From positions 361,216 to 425,215 of the forward strand of contig NZ_JAAAJC010000001.1 in the NCBI RefSeq assembly GCF_009900715.1: a stretch of 64,000 nt of DNA, given 5' to 3'. How positions within the stretch are numbered: the first letter of the stretch is position 1; each line of letters opens with the position of its first letter. The translations under genes and the position numbers were made by a program. Origin of the DNA: Halococcus salsus. Its GTDB lineage: Archaea; Halobacteriota; Halobacteria; Halobacteriales; Halococcaceae. This document shows positions 33,893 to 43,113 of this stretch, piece by piece. The notes under the pieces are model-generated. The model searched no databases. It was not told where the DNA came from and was given only the letters and a program-made list of their open reading frames with translations.

Positions 33893-35443
33893 CTACGCCG
33901 ACTCGGTGATCGTGAGGGTGTACGCGCCGGAGCCGTGGTACGAATCGACGCTGACCTGCACCGCGGTCGAGTCGTCGGGGTCGTCGATAGTGAGCGTCTC
34001 GTCGTCGTCGATCGACCGCGAGGTGTAGTCGTGGTTCCCCGGGCTAGCGGTCCGGGTCGTGCCGGTGTTCACGTAGACGTCGAAGTCGCTATCGCTCGGG
34101 CCGTCGAGTTCGATCCGTAACGTGCTCGGCGAATCGTACGTCCACGACCACGTGTGGTCGTTGGCGTCGCGGTAGCCCGAGAGGGAGCCGCCGAACGAGT
34201 CCATCGTGGATTCGCTGCCGGTCCCCGGTTCCGTGGTGAGGGCGTTGCCGGCGTCGACTCGCCCCGAGCCCTGTTCGGTATCCGCGAGCCCGACGTCGAC
34301 GGCGGTGTTCTTGAGGTGGTCTCGAAGTTCGGCGTTGGTGAGGTCCCACTTCGCGAGCGCGAGCCCCGCCGTGCCGGCGACCACGGGCGTCGCCATCGAG
34401 GTCCCCGAGATAGAATCGTAAGGGATCCCGGGTTCCGACCACGTCGAGAGGAGGTTGGTGCCGGGCGCGGCGAGCTCGACCGAATCGCCGTACTGGGAGT
34501 ACGACGCCAATGACTCGTCGGGGTCGAGCGCCGACACCGCGAGCGATTCGGAGTATCCAGCAGGATAAGAGACGCCCTCGATACCGTCGTTGCCCGCTGC
34601 GGCCACTACCAATGCGCCTTCATCGGTGGCGTAGGACACCGCGTTCTTCATGGTCTGAGTGTACCCGCCACCACCGAGTGAGAGGTTGATGACGTCCGCG
34701 CCCTGGTCGGCAGCCCACTGGATCCCGTCGGAGATATCGCTGGTCGAGCCTCTCCCGTCCTCGGCCAATGCACGGCCCGCGATGACCGTCGAGTTGCCAA
34801 TGCCCGTCACTCCGGTCTCGTTGTCGACGCTCGCAGCTGCGATACCCGTAACGTGAGTCCCGTGAACCTCCTCGGAGAGGCTGTCGGGGTAAGGGTCCGA
34901 GTCCCCGTCGGCGAAGTCCTCGCCGGGGTCCGCGGCCACGTTGTCTTCGAGGTCCGGGTGGTCGTACTTGATCCCCTCGTCGATCACGGCGATGGTGACG
35001 TCCGAACTCCCGAGGGTCTCGTCCCAGGCCGTCGGGGCGTCGACCTGCTGGTCGGCGTACTGGTCGTCGTAGCGTGGGTCGTTCGGCCGGTAGAGCGCCT
35101 CGTAAGTGGCGTTGGGCTCGGCGTACATGATGTAGTCCTCCTTCGTGACGGCCTCGATGAAGTTCGTGCGAGCGGCCGTCGTGGCCTCGTCCGGGAACTT
35201 CACCGCGACGTAGCTCAGCTCCTCGTTCTCGTGGACGACTTCGGCGTTACCGGGCACGGACCGTTCGACGGCGGTCCGTATCCCGCCCTCGGCCTCCGAG
35301 ACCCCGACGAGGATCTCGTCTTCCTTCGGTCCCGACTGACGACCGGGCGCTGCCGAGGCGACCCCACCGAAACCACCGATCAGTGCCCCGGCACCGAGGG
35401 CTTTCAAGAACGTTCGCCGACCGTGTCCAGATCGTTCGGCCAT
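33893..35443 (-). CDS. Tat-exported subtilase (halolysin-like), paralogue 1
   Basis: A 516-residue S8 serine protease. A twin-arginine signal (GRRTFLKALGAGA, residues 8-20) precedes an inhibitor-type propeptide. The triad is Asp155 (AVIDEGIKYDHPDL), His194 (HGTHVTG) and Ser349 (GTSMATP), with oxyanion Asn285 (AAAGNDG). A C-terminal domain of about 100 residues of beta type (DHTWSWTYDSPSTLRIEL, YTLTITES) resembles a pre-peptidase C-terminal domain. It is exported folded and degrades protein outside the cell. It is a close tandem copy of the next gene; catalytic residue numbers are identical. The gene stands alone with its own AT-rich promoter. Confidence 0.95.
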   Translation of the reverse strand: MAERSGHGRRTFLKALGAGALIGGFGGVASAAPGRQSGPKEDEILVGVSEAEGGIRTAVERSVPGNAEVVHENEELSYVAVKFPDEATTAARTNFIEAVTKEDYIMYAEPNATYEALYRPNDPRYDDQYADQQVDAPTAWDETLGSSDVTIAVIDEGIKYDHPDLEDNVAADPGEDFADGDSDPYPDSLSEEVHGTHVTGIAAASVDNETGVTGIGNSTVIAGRALAEDGRGSTSDISDGIQWAADQGADVINLSLGGGGYTQTMKNAVSYATDEGALVVAAAGNDGIEGVSYPAGYSESLAVSALDPDESLASYSQYGDSVELAAPGTNLLSTWSEPGIPYDSISGTSMATPVVAGTAGLALAKWDLTNAELRDHLKNTAVDVGLADTEQGSGRVDAGNALTTEPGTGSESTMDSFGGSLSGYRDANDHTWSWTYDSPSTLRIELDGPSDSDFDVYVNTGTTRTASPGNHDYTSRSIDDDETLTIDDPDDSTAVQVSVDSYHGSGAYTLTITESA

Positions 35444-35486
35444 CGAGGATCGGTTCCCGCCTCTTCGAGTTAACCGTTTTCTAAGG

Positions 35487-35503
35487 AGATATGAAGTATA
35501 TCT
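35487..35503. promoter_or_regulatory. Inverted repeat upstream of subtilase 1
   Basis: AGATAT and ATATCT separated by five bases, in an otherwise GC-rich setting, about 45-60 bases upstream of the ATG at 35443. A TATA-like GGTTAAC (minus strand, about 35469-35475) lies between it and the gene. This is a plausible operator or activator site. Confidence 0.4.
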
Positions 35504-35640
35504 CTTCGCCCCGTGAAAGGATGGTTCCGTGGCGGATCGACGATCTGCAACTTCAGTCGTGGTTCGAACCTCGCTGGAGTCGAGGACGACCCATACACCG
35601 CCACGGTACGCGGATAGGTCGAGAGTTCGGCGGACGAGAC

Positions 35641-37236
35641 CTATGTCGACTCGGTGATCGTGAGGGTGTAATCGCCGGCACCGCTGTAGGAGTCGACGTC
35701 GATCTGGAGCGCTGTCGACGCGTCGGGACCGTCGATGGTGACCGTCTCGTCGCTGCCCGGCGAGCGGGAGGTGTAATCGTAGTTCCTCGGTCCGGCGGCC
35801 GAGTTCGTGCCGGTGTTGAGGTAGAGGTCGAAGTCGGTCCCGCTCGGACCGTCGAGTTCGACCGTTACCGTGCTCGGCGCATCGTAGGTCCACGACCAGG
35901 TGTAGTCGTCGTAGTCCGCCGACCCCGAGAGGGAGCCGCCGATGGATTCGGTGGTCGACTCGCCATCACCCCCGCCGCCGCCACCGTCACCACCGTCGCC
36001 GCCGTCACCGGCATCCGCGGGGTCGGTCGTGACGGCGTTGCCGGCGTCGACCCGTCCCGAACCCTGCTCGGGCTCCGAGAGCCCAACGTCGACGGCGGTG
36101 TTCTTGAGGTGGCTCCGGAGTTCGGTGTTGGTGAGGTCCCACTTCGCGAGCGTGAGTCCGGCCGTGCCAGCGACCACGGGGGTTGCCATCGAAGTTCCCG
36201 AGATCGCGTTGTAGGGGGTGCCGGGCTCGGGCCACGTCGAGAGGACGTTGGTGCCGGGCGCGGCGAGTTCGACCGCGTCGCCGTACTGGGAGTACGACGC
36301 CAGCGATTCGTCGGGGTCGAGCGCCGACACCGCGAGCGATTCGGAGTACCCGGCAGGATAGGAGACACCCTCGGTTCCGTCGTTGCCCGCGGCCGCCACC
36401 ACCAACGAACCCTGGCCGGTGGCGTAGGAGACCGCGTTCTTCATGGTCTGGGTGTAGCCACCGCCACCCAGCGAGAGGTTGATGACGTCGGCACCCTGGT
36501 CGGCCGCCCACTGGATGCCGTCGGCGATGTCGCTGGTCGAGCCTCGCCCGTCCTCGCTCAGCGCGCGCCCCGAGATGACGGTGGAGTTGCCGATACCCGT
36601 CACCCCGGTCCCGTTGTCGACGTCCGCGGCCGCGATGCCCGCGACGTGGGTGCCGTGGATCTCCTCGGAGAGACTGTCGGGAGAGGGGTCGGCGTCCCCG
36701 TCGACGAAGTCCTTGCCCGGGTCCGCGGCCACGTTGCCTTCGAGGTCCGGATGGTCGTACTTCACCCCCTGGTCGACCACCGCGACGGTGACGTCGGAGC
36801 TCCCGAGGGTCTCGTCCCAGGCCGTCGGGGCGTCGACCTGCTGGTCGGCGTACTGGTCGTCGTAGCGCGGGTCGTTCGGCCGGTAGAGCGCCTCGTAGGT
36901 CGTGTTCTCCTCGGCGTACTTGACGTGGTCCTCCTTCGTGACCGCCTCGATGAAGTTCGTTCGGGCGACCGCAGCGGCCCGAGCCGGGAACTTCACCGCG
37001 ACGTAGCTCAACGCCTCGTTCTCGTGGACGACTTCGGCGTTGCCGGGAACCGACCGTTCGACGGCGGTTCGCATCCCGTCCTCGGCCTCCGAAACCCCGA
37101 CGAGGACCTCCCCCTCCTTCGGTCCGGGTTCGCGCCCCGGCGTCGCCGACGCGACGCCACCGAGACCGCTGAGCAGTGTGCCGGCACCGATGGCTTTCAG
37201 AAACCGTCGTCGACCGCGATTGGGTCGTTCGACCAT
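35641..37236 (-). CDS. Tat-exported subtilase (halolysin-like), paralogue 2
   Basis: A 531-residue protein that aligns end to end with the previous gene. It has the twin-arginine signal GRRRFLKAIGAG, propeptide, triad Asp155, His194 and Ser349, and a similar C-terminal beta domain. Differences: 15 extra residues in the linker after the protease domain, an Asp/Gly-rich run (GDGGDGGDGGGGGG), and Gln rather than Glu in AVVDQGVKYDHPDL after the catalytic Asp. The protease domains are nearly identical, so duplication is recent or conversion is active. A gap of about 200 bases separates the two genes, which have separate promoters. Confidence 0.95.
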   Translation of the reverse strand: MVERPNRGRRRFLKAIGAGTLLSGLGGVASATPGREPGPKEGEVLVGVSEAEDGMRTAVERSVPGNAEVVHENEALSYVAVKFPARAAAVARTNFIEAVTKEDHVKYAEENTTYEALYRPNDPRYDDQYADQQVDAPTAWDETLGSSDVTVAVVDQGVKYDHPDLEGNVAADPGKDFVDGDADPSPDSLSEEIHGTHVAGIAAADVDNGTGVTGIGNSTVISGRALSEDGRGSTSDIADGIQWAADQGADVINLSLGGGGYTQTMKNAVSYATGQGSLVVAAAGNDGTEGVSYPAGYSESLAVSALDPDESLASYSQYGDAVELAAPGTNVLSTWPEPGTPYNAISGTSMATPVVAGTAGLTLAKWDLTNTELRSHLKNTAVDVGLSEPEQGSGRVDAGNAVTTDPADAGDGGDGGDGGGGGGDGESTTESIGGSLSGSADYDDYTWSWTYDAPSTVTVELDGPSGTDFDLYLNTGTNSAAGPRNYDYTSRSPGSDETVTIDGPDASTALQIDVDSYSGAGDYTLTITEST

Positions 37237-37498
37237 TGTTCCACCCCAGCCGATGGACGTGTCGGTGTTAAATATTACTTAGAATTTTCTAAATAATACT
37301 CTGAACGGAGGGAAACTAGCGGGCCGAAGAACGGTTCGGCGAGGCTGCGGCCGTGGCAGTGCGGTTCCGATAAGGTCGTCGAGGGCGGCGCGCGAACTGG
37401 GTGAGGGGGACCGACTGCTGGAACCGATGGCGCAGATCCGGTGACGGACGCGGGCGAACACCGGCACGGCTTTGAGCGGGGGGCAGCGATCGCGTGCA
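37237..37498. other. Intergenic region with the promoter of subtilase 2
   Basis: The first 60 bases are AT-rich and hold the subtilase promoter. The rest is GC-rich up to the ATG of the NYN gene at 37499; I see no gene and no core of the dispersed repeat in it. Confidence 0.5.
37266..37292 (-). promoter_or_regulatory. TATA box and adjoining inverted repeat of subtilase 2
   Basis: On the minus strand a TATA box GTAATATTTAAC (37266-37277) lies about 30 bases before the ATG. Immediately upstream is a 14-base inverted repeat, TTAGAA and TTCTAA separated by TT (37279-37292), in the position where an activator or repressor would touch the promoter. The half-site TTAGAA recurs upstream of subtilase 1 at about 35478-35483. 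Confidence 0.5.
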
Positions 37499-37945
37499 AT
37501 GCTCGACTCCCTTCGGGAGGCGGTGTCGACGGGCGAGCGCGAGCCATCGGTCGGGCTGTTCGTCGACGGCCCGAACGTCCTCCGGAACGAGTTCGACGTC
37601 GACCTCGACGACGTTCGTGCCGCCGCGCTGGAGATGGGGACCCTCGCGATCACCCGACTCTACCTCGACGAGCACGCAACGCCCGGACTCATCCAGGCCG
37701 CCGAGGCGCGCGGGTTCGAGGTCCGAGTGACGAGCGGCGACGTCGACGTCAAACTCGCGGTCGACGCCACCGCCGCGATCGACGACCTCGACGTGCTCGC
37801 GGTGGCCTCACGGGACACGGACTTCAAGCCCGTGATCGAACACGCCGCCCGCCGAGGGGTGGCGACGTTCGTCATCGCGCCGGGCGAACACGGGCGCTCG
37901 GACGCGCTCCGAAACGCCGCCCACGACGCGGTCACGCTCGGCTGA
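37499..37945 (+). CDS. NYN-domain (PIN-like nuclease fold) protein
   Basis: A 148-residue protein of the NYN/LabA-like family. Conserved acidic residues of the PIN-like active site are Asp23 (LFVDGPNV), Asp81/Asp83 (TSGDVDVKLAVDA) and Asp106/Asp108 (ASRDTDFKPVI). Such proteins are presumed metal-dependent RNases; archaeal members have no established target. ATG 37499 was preferred to an upstream TTG. It lies 38 bases upstream of the TatD-like gene and may be co-transcribed. Confidence 0.9.
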   Translation: MLDSLREAVSTGEREPSVGLFVDGPNVLRNEFDVDLDDVRAAALEMGTLAITRLYLDEHATPGLIQAAEARGFEVRVTSGDVDVKLAVDATAAIDDLDVLAVASRDTDFKPVIEHAARRGVATFVIAPGEHGRSDALRNAAHDAVTLG

Positions 37946-37983
37946 AGGGAAATCGACTTCTCCGCGCCGACGGTGGGTCACGT

Positions 37984-38817
37984 ATGAATCCCGATACCCC
38001 GATCCTCGACAACCACCTCCACCTCGACCCCGACCACGGGCAGGGTCTCGACGCGGTGGCGGACTTCGCGAACGTCGGTGGCACCCACCTCCTCGTGGTC
38101 AACAAACCCTCGTGGACGCTCGGTGTCGAGGTCGAGGATGCCGACGATTTTCGAGCGGCGTTCGAGACCACCATCGAGGTGGTCGAGGAGGCCACCGAGG
38201 TTCTCGACGGACGCGCGTGGCCCGTCCTGGGTGTGCATCCGGGGCTCGTGACCCACCTCACGGACCGCGGCTTCTCCCCGGAAGCGGCGGGCGAGCTGAT
38301 GCAGGCCGGCCTCGATGTCGCCGCCGAGTACGTTTCATCTGGGGCGGCGCTCGCACTGAAGTCCGGCCGGCCCCACTACGAGGTCAGCGATGAGGTCTGG
38401 GACGCCTCGAACGCAGTGCTCCGGCACGCGCTCGCGCTCGGGGCGGACCACGAGTGTGCGGTCCAGCTCCACACCGAGGCCACCGACGATCTCACCGAGG
38501 TCGCCGAGTGGGCCGAGGAGCGCGGGCTGCCGGCGCATCGCGTGGTGAAACACTACGCGGACGGGCGACTCGCCGGCCCGATGCCGAGCGTGATGAGCGA
38601 GAAGGACCGGTTGGAGACCGCGGCCGAGGCGGGCGCACCGTTCCTGATGGAGACGGACTTCATCGACGACCCCGACCGGCCGGGAGCGGTTCTGGGGCCG
38701 AAGACGGTGCCGCGACGGGTGCGATGGCTGCTCGAAAACGGCCACGACGAGGCCGTGCGACGTGCCCACGTCGAGACGCCGGCACAGGTGTACGGCATTG
38801 ACACGGGCTCGGGCTAA
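37984..38817 (+). CDS. TatD-related metal-dependent hydrolase
   Basis: A 277-residue TIM-barrel hydrolase. Metal ligands are HLH at residues 11-13 (LDNHLHLDP), a His in VLGVHPGL, His in VQLHTEA, and the late Asp in METDFIDDP. It is related to TatD nucleases but belongs to an archaeal subgroup whose substrate is unknown; phosphodiesterase or nuclease activity is possible. It follows the NYN gene, which could mean a nucleic-acid role for both (inference). Confidence 0.87.
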   Translation: MNPDTPILDNHLHLDPDHGQGLDAVADFANVGGTHLLVVNKPSWTLGVEVEDADDFRAAFETTIEVVEEATEVLDGRAWPVLGVHPGLVTHLTDRGFSPEAAGELMQAGLDVAAEYVSSGAALALKSGRPHYEVSDEVWDASNAVLRHALALGADHECAVQLHTEATDDLTEVAEWAEERGLPAHRVVKHYADGRLAGPMPSVMSEKDRLETAAEAGAPFLMETDFIDDPDRPGAVLGPKTVPRRVRWLLENGHDEAVRRAHVETPAQVYGIDTGSG

Positions 38818-38854
38818 CGAAAAGGCCTATCAACAGCAACGCGTTCGTGGAGGT

Positions 38855-39439
38855 ATGAGCGAACCCCCAGTGGCGTACTACACCGACGAACGCTGGCAGA
38901 ACTGGCTCGACCGCCTGCGCGAGGCCGAGCTCGACCCCGAGGACGAGGACGCCGCGCGCCTGCTCTGGAACCTCCAGGAGGACGCCGCGATCGCGGTCAC
39001 GAAGGTCATCGCCGACTACGACGACGGCGAACTCGACGACGAGGCCGCGATCGCCGAGCTCGCCGACATCCGGGAGATCGTGCTCTCGGAGGTCGAGATC
39101 GAGGACGAGGAGACGCTCCTGCTGGTCGACGGGGTCCAGACCTCCCTCGTCTGCGTGTTCTACGCCGCCGAACTCTACGTCGCCGAGGGGGTCGACGAGA
39201 ACCCGATCGACGAACGGCTCAGCGCCGCGAGCGCCGCCGAGGAGCGCGAGGCGTTCGACGACGCGCTCGAACACTGTGCGCAGGCGGGAACCCGGATCAT
39301 CGACGGCGCGGCGCTCGAACCCGAGACGGTCGAGGAGATCGGCTACGGGCCGGTCGCCGAGTGGCTCAACGGCCTCGGCAGCCTCGAAAGCGCCTTCGCC
39401 GACCCCGAGTTCATCGAGGAAGACGAAGAGGCCGCGTAG
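38855..39439 (+). CDS. DUF2150-like acidic protein
   Basis: A 194-residue, very acidic, mostly helical protein starting with YYTDERWQNWLDRLREA, which I recall as the start of the DUF2150 family found in haloarchaea and methanogens. Repeated DEE/EDEE clusters and a C-terminal EEDEEAA tail are typical haloadaptation. No catalytic motif is seen. It lies 37 bases after the TatD-like stop. Function unknown. Confidence 0.82.
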   Translation: MSEPPVAYYTDERWQNWLDRLREAELDPEDEDAARLLWNLQEDAAIAVTKVIADYDDGELDDEAAIAELADIREIVLSEVEIEDEETLLLVDGVQTSLVCVFYAAELYVAEGVDENPIDERLSAASAAEEREAFDDALEHCAQAGTRIIDGAALEPETVEEIGYGPVAEWLNGLGSLESAFADPEFIEEDEEAA

Positions 39440-39476
39440 TCCCCCGAACCCCTCTCGACAACCCCGACGACTCGCC

Positions 39477-41018
39477 ATGAACGACGACCAACCCCCGCAG
39501 TGGTCCCGCCGAACCGCCCTCCGAGCCCTCACCATCGGGAGCCTCGCTGCAGCCGCCGGCTGTCAGTTCGGGACCAACGACGACGGCTCCGGGAACGGAA
39601 CGAACACGACTCGCTCGGCACCGACGGGGACACAGTCCGAGCGCACCGACGCGGGCGGGACGACGGCCGTCCAGGAACAGACCATCATCTCCGGGTCGCC
39701 GGCGGCGACGGCCGGCCGACGAGCCGCCACGACCGACGGGCGACCGTCGTCCACCACCGGGTCGGCGACGACCGCTCCGCGAACCGCGTCGTCCACGTCG
39801 TCCGCGCCGCGGACCGAAACTTCGTCGACGACCACCGGGACCCCGACCGCGACGGCCACCGAAAGTGCAACGGGGACCGAAACCGCGACGACTGCCGAGA
39901 CTGCGACGGCTACCGAGACCGCGACCGCCGAACCGACCGCCACCGAGACCGCGACGTCGGCCCCGGAACCCTCTGACGGTTCGTCCGGCGAGTGGCGCGA
40001 GCAAGCGCCCCTGCCGGTCGTGGGCAGCGACGCGGGTGGCGGCGTGCTCGACGGCAAACTCCACTTCTTTGGGGGGATCGAGACCGCGGTCGAACTCAAC
40101 GCGACCGCGCACGCGTTCGTCTACGACCCCGCGGCGGGTTCGGAGGGGGCGTGGGAACGCCTGCCCGACCTCCCACGGGCGCTCTGGGGGCTCTGCGGTG
40201 TGGCGACCGACGACGCGGTCTACAGCTTCGGCGGCGCGCCCGACAACAGCCCCTACAGTTCGGGTTCGCCGAGCGACGCTATCTTCCGTTATCGACCGGA
40301 TGAGGGCTGGACGGATCTCACCGAGTCGGCGGGCGTGCGGTGTCCCTACCCCAACTGGGTGATGGGCGGGCTCTACAACCCCCAGGATGGGCTCATCTAC
40401 TGCGTGGGCGGCGGCACCGGCGACCACGACGCCGACACCGCCTCCGACCACGGTCTCGACGGCGAGGGGGTCCCCGGCACCTACGACGAGCGCCGTCTCT
40501 GGACGTTCGACCCCGAAGTCGAGCGGGTGGCCGACCCCGACCTCGCCCGGATGCCCGAGGCCAAACGCTGGCCGACGGTCGCGCTGTTCGAGGTCGATGG
40601 GACCCAGTACCTCCACGCCATCGGCGGTCTCCGCGGAACCACCGGCCCAACGGACTCGAACTTCCGCTACGACATCGCGGCGGGCGAGTGGGAGTCCGCG
40701 ACCCCGACGCCGATGGCGGGCACCTACGCGACCCACTCGAACCCCGTGATCGACGGTCGGGCGTACCTCACCCACGGGATGTTCTGGCAGGGCGAGTCGA
40801 CCATCGACCGCTACAAACCCATCGCCCACCGCTACGACCCCGCGAGCGACACGTTCGAGACCGACCTCCCGGAGCCGACCCACCTCCGCGGCGGGGCGGT
40901 CTCGGGCGTGATCGACGGGACGCTCTACGTCGTCGGCGGCCACCTCAAGCGCTTCGGCGAGGACGACCTCCACGACTGCGTGGCGCACAACGAGGCCTAC
41001 ACGCCGGCGCGCGAGTGA
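39477..41018 (+). CDS. Tat lipoprotein with kelch-like beta-propeller
   Basis: A 513-residue exported protein. The N-terminus has a twin-arginine motif (SRRTALRALTIGS) and a lipobox (AAAAGC, Cys at about 29). A Thr/Ser/Ala-rich stalk of about 140 residues (TATATESATGTETATTAE) follows, likely O-glycosylated and disordered. From about residue 180 kelch-type blades repeat, each with a paired glycine followed later by Tyr and Trp (GGVLDGKLHFFGG, VYSFGGAP, LIYCVGGG, LHAIGGL, LYVVGGHL). Propellers of this type bind ligands or form galactose-oxidase-like enzymes; no copper-site motif is evident. It is anchored outside the membrane. Confidence 0.88.
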   Translation: MNDDQPPQWSRRTALRALTIGSLAAAAGCQFGTNDDGSGNGTNTTRSAPTGTQSERTDAGGTTAVQEQTIISGSPAATAGRRAATTDGRPSSTTGSATTAPRTASSTSSAPRTETSSTTTGTPTATATESATGTETATTAETATATETATAEPTATETATSAPEPSDGSSGEWREQAPLPVVGSDAGGGVLDGKLHFFGGIETAVELNATAHAFVYDPAAGSEGAWERLPDLPRALWGLCGVATDDAVYSFGGAPDNSPYSSGSPSDAIFRYRPDEGWTDLTESAGVRCPYPNWVMGGLYNPQDGLIYCVGGGTGDHDADTASDHGLDGEGVPGTYDERRLWTFDPEVERVADPDLARMPEAKRWPTVALFEVDGTQYLHAIGGLRGTTGPTDSNFRYDIAAGEWESATPTPMAGTYATHSNPVIDGRAYLTHGMFWQGESTIDRYKPIAHRYDPASDTFETDLPEPTHLRGGAVSGVIDGTLYVVGGHLKRFGEDDLHDCVAHNEAYTPARE

Positions 41019-41070
41019 CGTCGGATCGGCACGAAGGGCGAGCCGCCCGCCGTCGTTTCGAGACCTCCTT

Positions 41071-41862
41071 CTACTCGCGGGCGTCGCCGTAGGTCCCGGC
41101 GAGCGAGTCGAGCGCGTCGTGACGGTGGGTGGTGTGCGGCGCGGTCAGCGGCGAGACGCTGACCCGGCCCTCCACGATCGCTCGACGGTCGCTACCCTCC
41201 GGGTCGGGGATGTCGCCGTCGGCCATCAGGCCCCAGATCCGGTCCCTGAAGACGATCGCGTCGTCCTCGTGTTCGGCCCCCATCTCGTAGACGTCGGAGG
41301 GATGGGTCACGGTCATCGACGGTGGGCTGTCGTCGCATCGCTCGGGGATCGGCGCGTTGACGTTGAGGTAGTCGGCCTCCTCGAAGACCCCGGAATCGAG
41401 CGCGCCGTCGACGAGGTGGGCCGTGGCGCGGACGGCCTCCGCGTACTCGCTCTCGCGGGCGGCGTACTCGTGGAAGTCGAGGTCCTGTCCAGGGATGTAG
41501 AGCGAGACCGCGATCGCGGGCGTCTCGAAGAAGGTCGCCTCGACGGCGGCGCTGATCGTCCCCGACCGCCCGAGGACGTACTCGCCGAGGTTCGCGCCCT
41601 GATTACAGCCCGAGACCACGAGGTCAACGTCCGGACAGAGGGTGCCGAGTCCGCAGACCACGCAGTCGGCGGGGGTGCCCTCGACGGCGTAGCCGAGGTC
41701 GTGTTCCGTGACGGTGACCTGCTGGGAGAGGGTTCGGCCGACGGCGCTCTGGTCCTCCGCGGGCGCGACCACCGTGACGTCGGCGATCTCGGTGAGCGCG
41801 TCGGCGAGCACCCGGATCCCCGTGCTCTCGATGCCGTCGTCGTTCGTCAGGAGCACGTCCAT
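41071..41862 (-). CDS. surE: 5'/3'-nucleotidase SurE
   Basis: A 263-residue SurE. The N-terminal LLTNDDG gives the metal-binding Asp8-Asp9, APAEDQSAVGRT and VVSGCNQGANLGEYVLGRSGT complete the active site. It removes phosphate from nucleoside monophosphates in stationary-phase or stress nucleotide housekeeping. It converges with the kelch-like lipoprotein gene (52 bases between stops) and is divergent from the FAD oxidoreductase. Confidence 0.96.
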   Translation of the reverse strand: MDVLLTNDDGIESTGIRVLADALTEIADVTVVAPAEDQSAVGRTLSQQVTVTEHDLGYAVEGTPADCVVCGLGTLCPDVDLVVSGCNQGANLGEYVLGRSGTISAAVEATFFETPAIAVSLYIPGQDLDFHEYAARESEYAEAVRATAHLVDGALDSGVFEEADYLNVNAPIPERCDDSPPSMTVTHPSDVYEMGAEHEDDAIVFRDRIWGLMADGDIPDPEGSDRRAIVEGRVSVSPLTAPHTTHRHDALDSLAGTYGDARE

Positions 41863-42041
41863 GGGTCGTCTGCGATGGGGGGTCGCAAAAACACACCGTT
41901 AGCGGCCACGCCAACCATCGATAGCCGACTCCCCAACCGTGATGTGGCTCGTGGCCGATGCGGGCGTATGCAACGTTCCCGGGGCCGCGAGGCGGGATTT
42001 CGAGCCGTCCCATCGACGGGCACCGACGGTCGGAGGGGTCC

Positions 42042-43076
42042 ATGACCGAGGTCGCGATAGTGGGCGCGGGCGCGGCGGGTGCGGCGGCGGCGTACGCACT
42101 CGACGAGGCGGCGACCGTCACGGTCTTCGAGAAGAGTACTGGTGTGTGTGGGCGGGCCGCGACACGCCACGAGGCCGACTGTCACTACGACTACGGCGCG
42201 AACTACTTCAAGGACGAGGACCCGGCCGTGACGGAGATCGTCACCGAGGTACTGGATGCCGACGGGCTCGTCGACATCGAGGACCCGGTCTGGACGTTCG
42301 ATGGAGAGGGAACCATCAGCGAGGGCCGGGACTCGGACGAGCGGAAGTGGGCCTACCGCGAGGGGATCGACCGGCTCGCGGCCCGACTGTTCGACGAAAC
42401 GGACGCGACCGTCGAGTTCCGAACCAGAATCGAGACCATCGCGCGCGAGGGCGAACACTGGCGACTCACGGACACCGACGACGAGGACCTGGGGACCTTC
42501 GACGCCGTCCTCCTCACCCCGCCCGCCCCGCAGACCGCGACCCTCCTTCGCGAGGCCGAGTGGGACGCGAGCCTCCGGACGGAGCTCGCCGAGGCCATCG
42601 GGCGGGTTCCCGATCGAACCACCCTCACGGCCGTGTTGCACTACCCCTTCGAGGTCGATCCGCCGTACTACGCGCTGGTGAACACCGAGGGCGAGCACGA
42701 CATCGGCTGGCTCTCGCGTGAGGAGTGCAAGCCGGGCCACGTCCCGGACGGCGAGTCGTTGCTGATCGTCCAGATGGCCCCCGGTTGGTCGACCGAGCGC
42801 TACGCCGAGTCCACCGAACAGATCGCGGACGCGGCGGCCGACGCCACCGCCGACCTGCTCGACGACGACCGGCTCGCGGAGCCCGACTGGGTGGATTCGC
42901 AGGGCTGGCGGCTCGCCCAACCGGACGACGGCGTGGACGAGGACGTCCTCGACCGAGCAGCGGACCACGACCTCTTCTTCGCGGGCGACTGGGTGGCCGG
43001 CGAGGGACGGGTCCACCTCGCACTTCGGAGCGGGCTCGATACGGGCGAACGGATGGCGGCCCGGTTGGGCGCGTGA
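42042..43076 (+). CDS. NAD(P)/FAD-dependent oxidoreductase (renalase/amine-oxidase-like)
   Basis: A 344-residue flavoprotein. The FAD Rossmann motif is [17 protein letters not shown] near the N-terminus, the second FAD segment is [20 protein letters not shown], and the C-terminal FAD contact is [21 protein letters not shown]. It resembles renalase and small NAD(P)-binding Rossmann oxidases; the substrate is not known. ATG 42042 was chosen at the Rossmann start; the upstream in-frame extension is proline/arginine-rich and unlikely. It lies 37 bases before fen. Confidence 0.9.
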   Translation: MTEVAIVGAGAAGAAAAYALDEAATVTVFEKSTGVCGRAATRHEADCHYDYGANYFKDEDPAVTEIVTEVLDADGLVDIEDPVWTFDGEGTISEGRDSDERKWAYREGIDRLAARLFDETDATVEFRTRIETIAREGEHWRLTDTDDEDLGTFDAVLLTPPAPQTATLLREAEWDASLRTELAEAIGRVPDRTTLTAVLHYPFEVDPPYYALVNTEGEHDIGWLSREECKPGHVPDGESLLIVQMAPGWSTERYAESTEQIADAAADATADLLDDDRLAEPDWVDSQGWRLAQPDDGVDEDVLDRAADHDLFFAGDWVAGEGRVHLALRSGLDTGERMAARLGA

Positions 43077-43113
43077 CGGGGGATTCAAGCGCGGTCTCGT
43101 TCTATCGGGCGTA

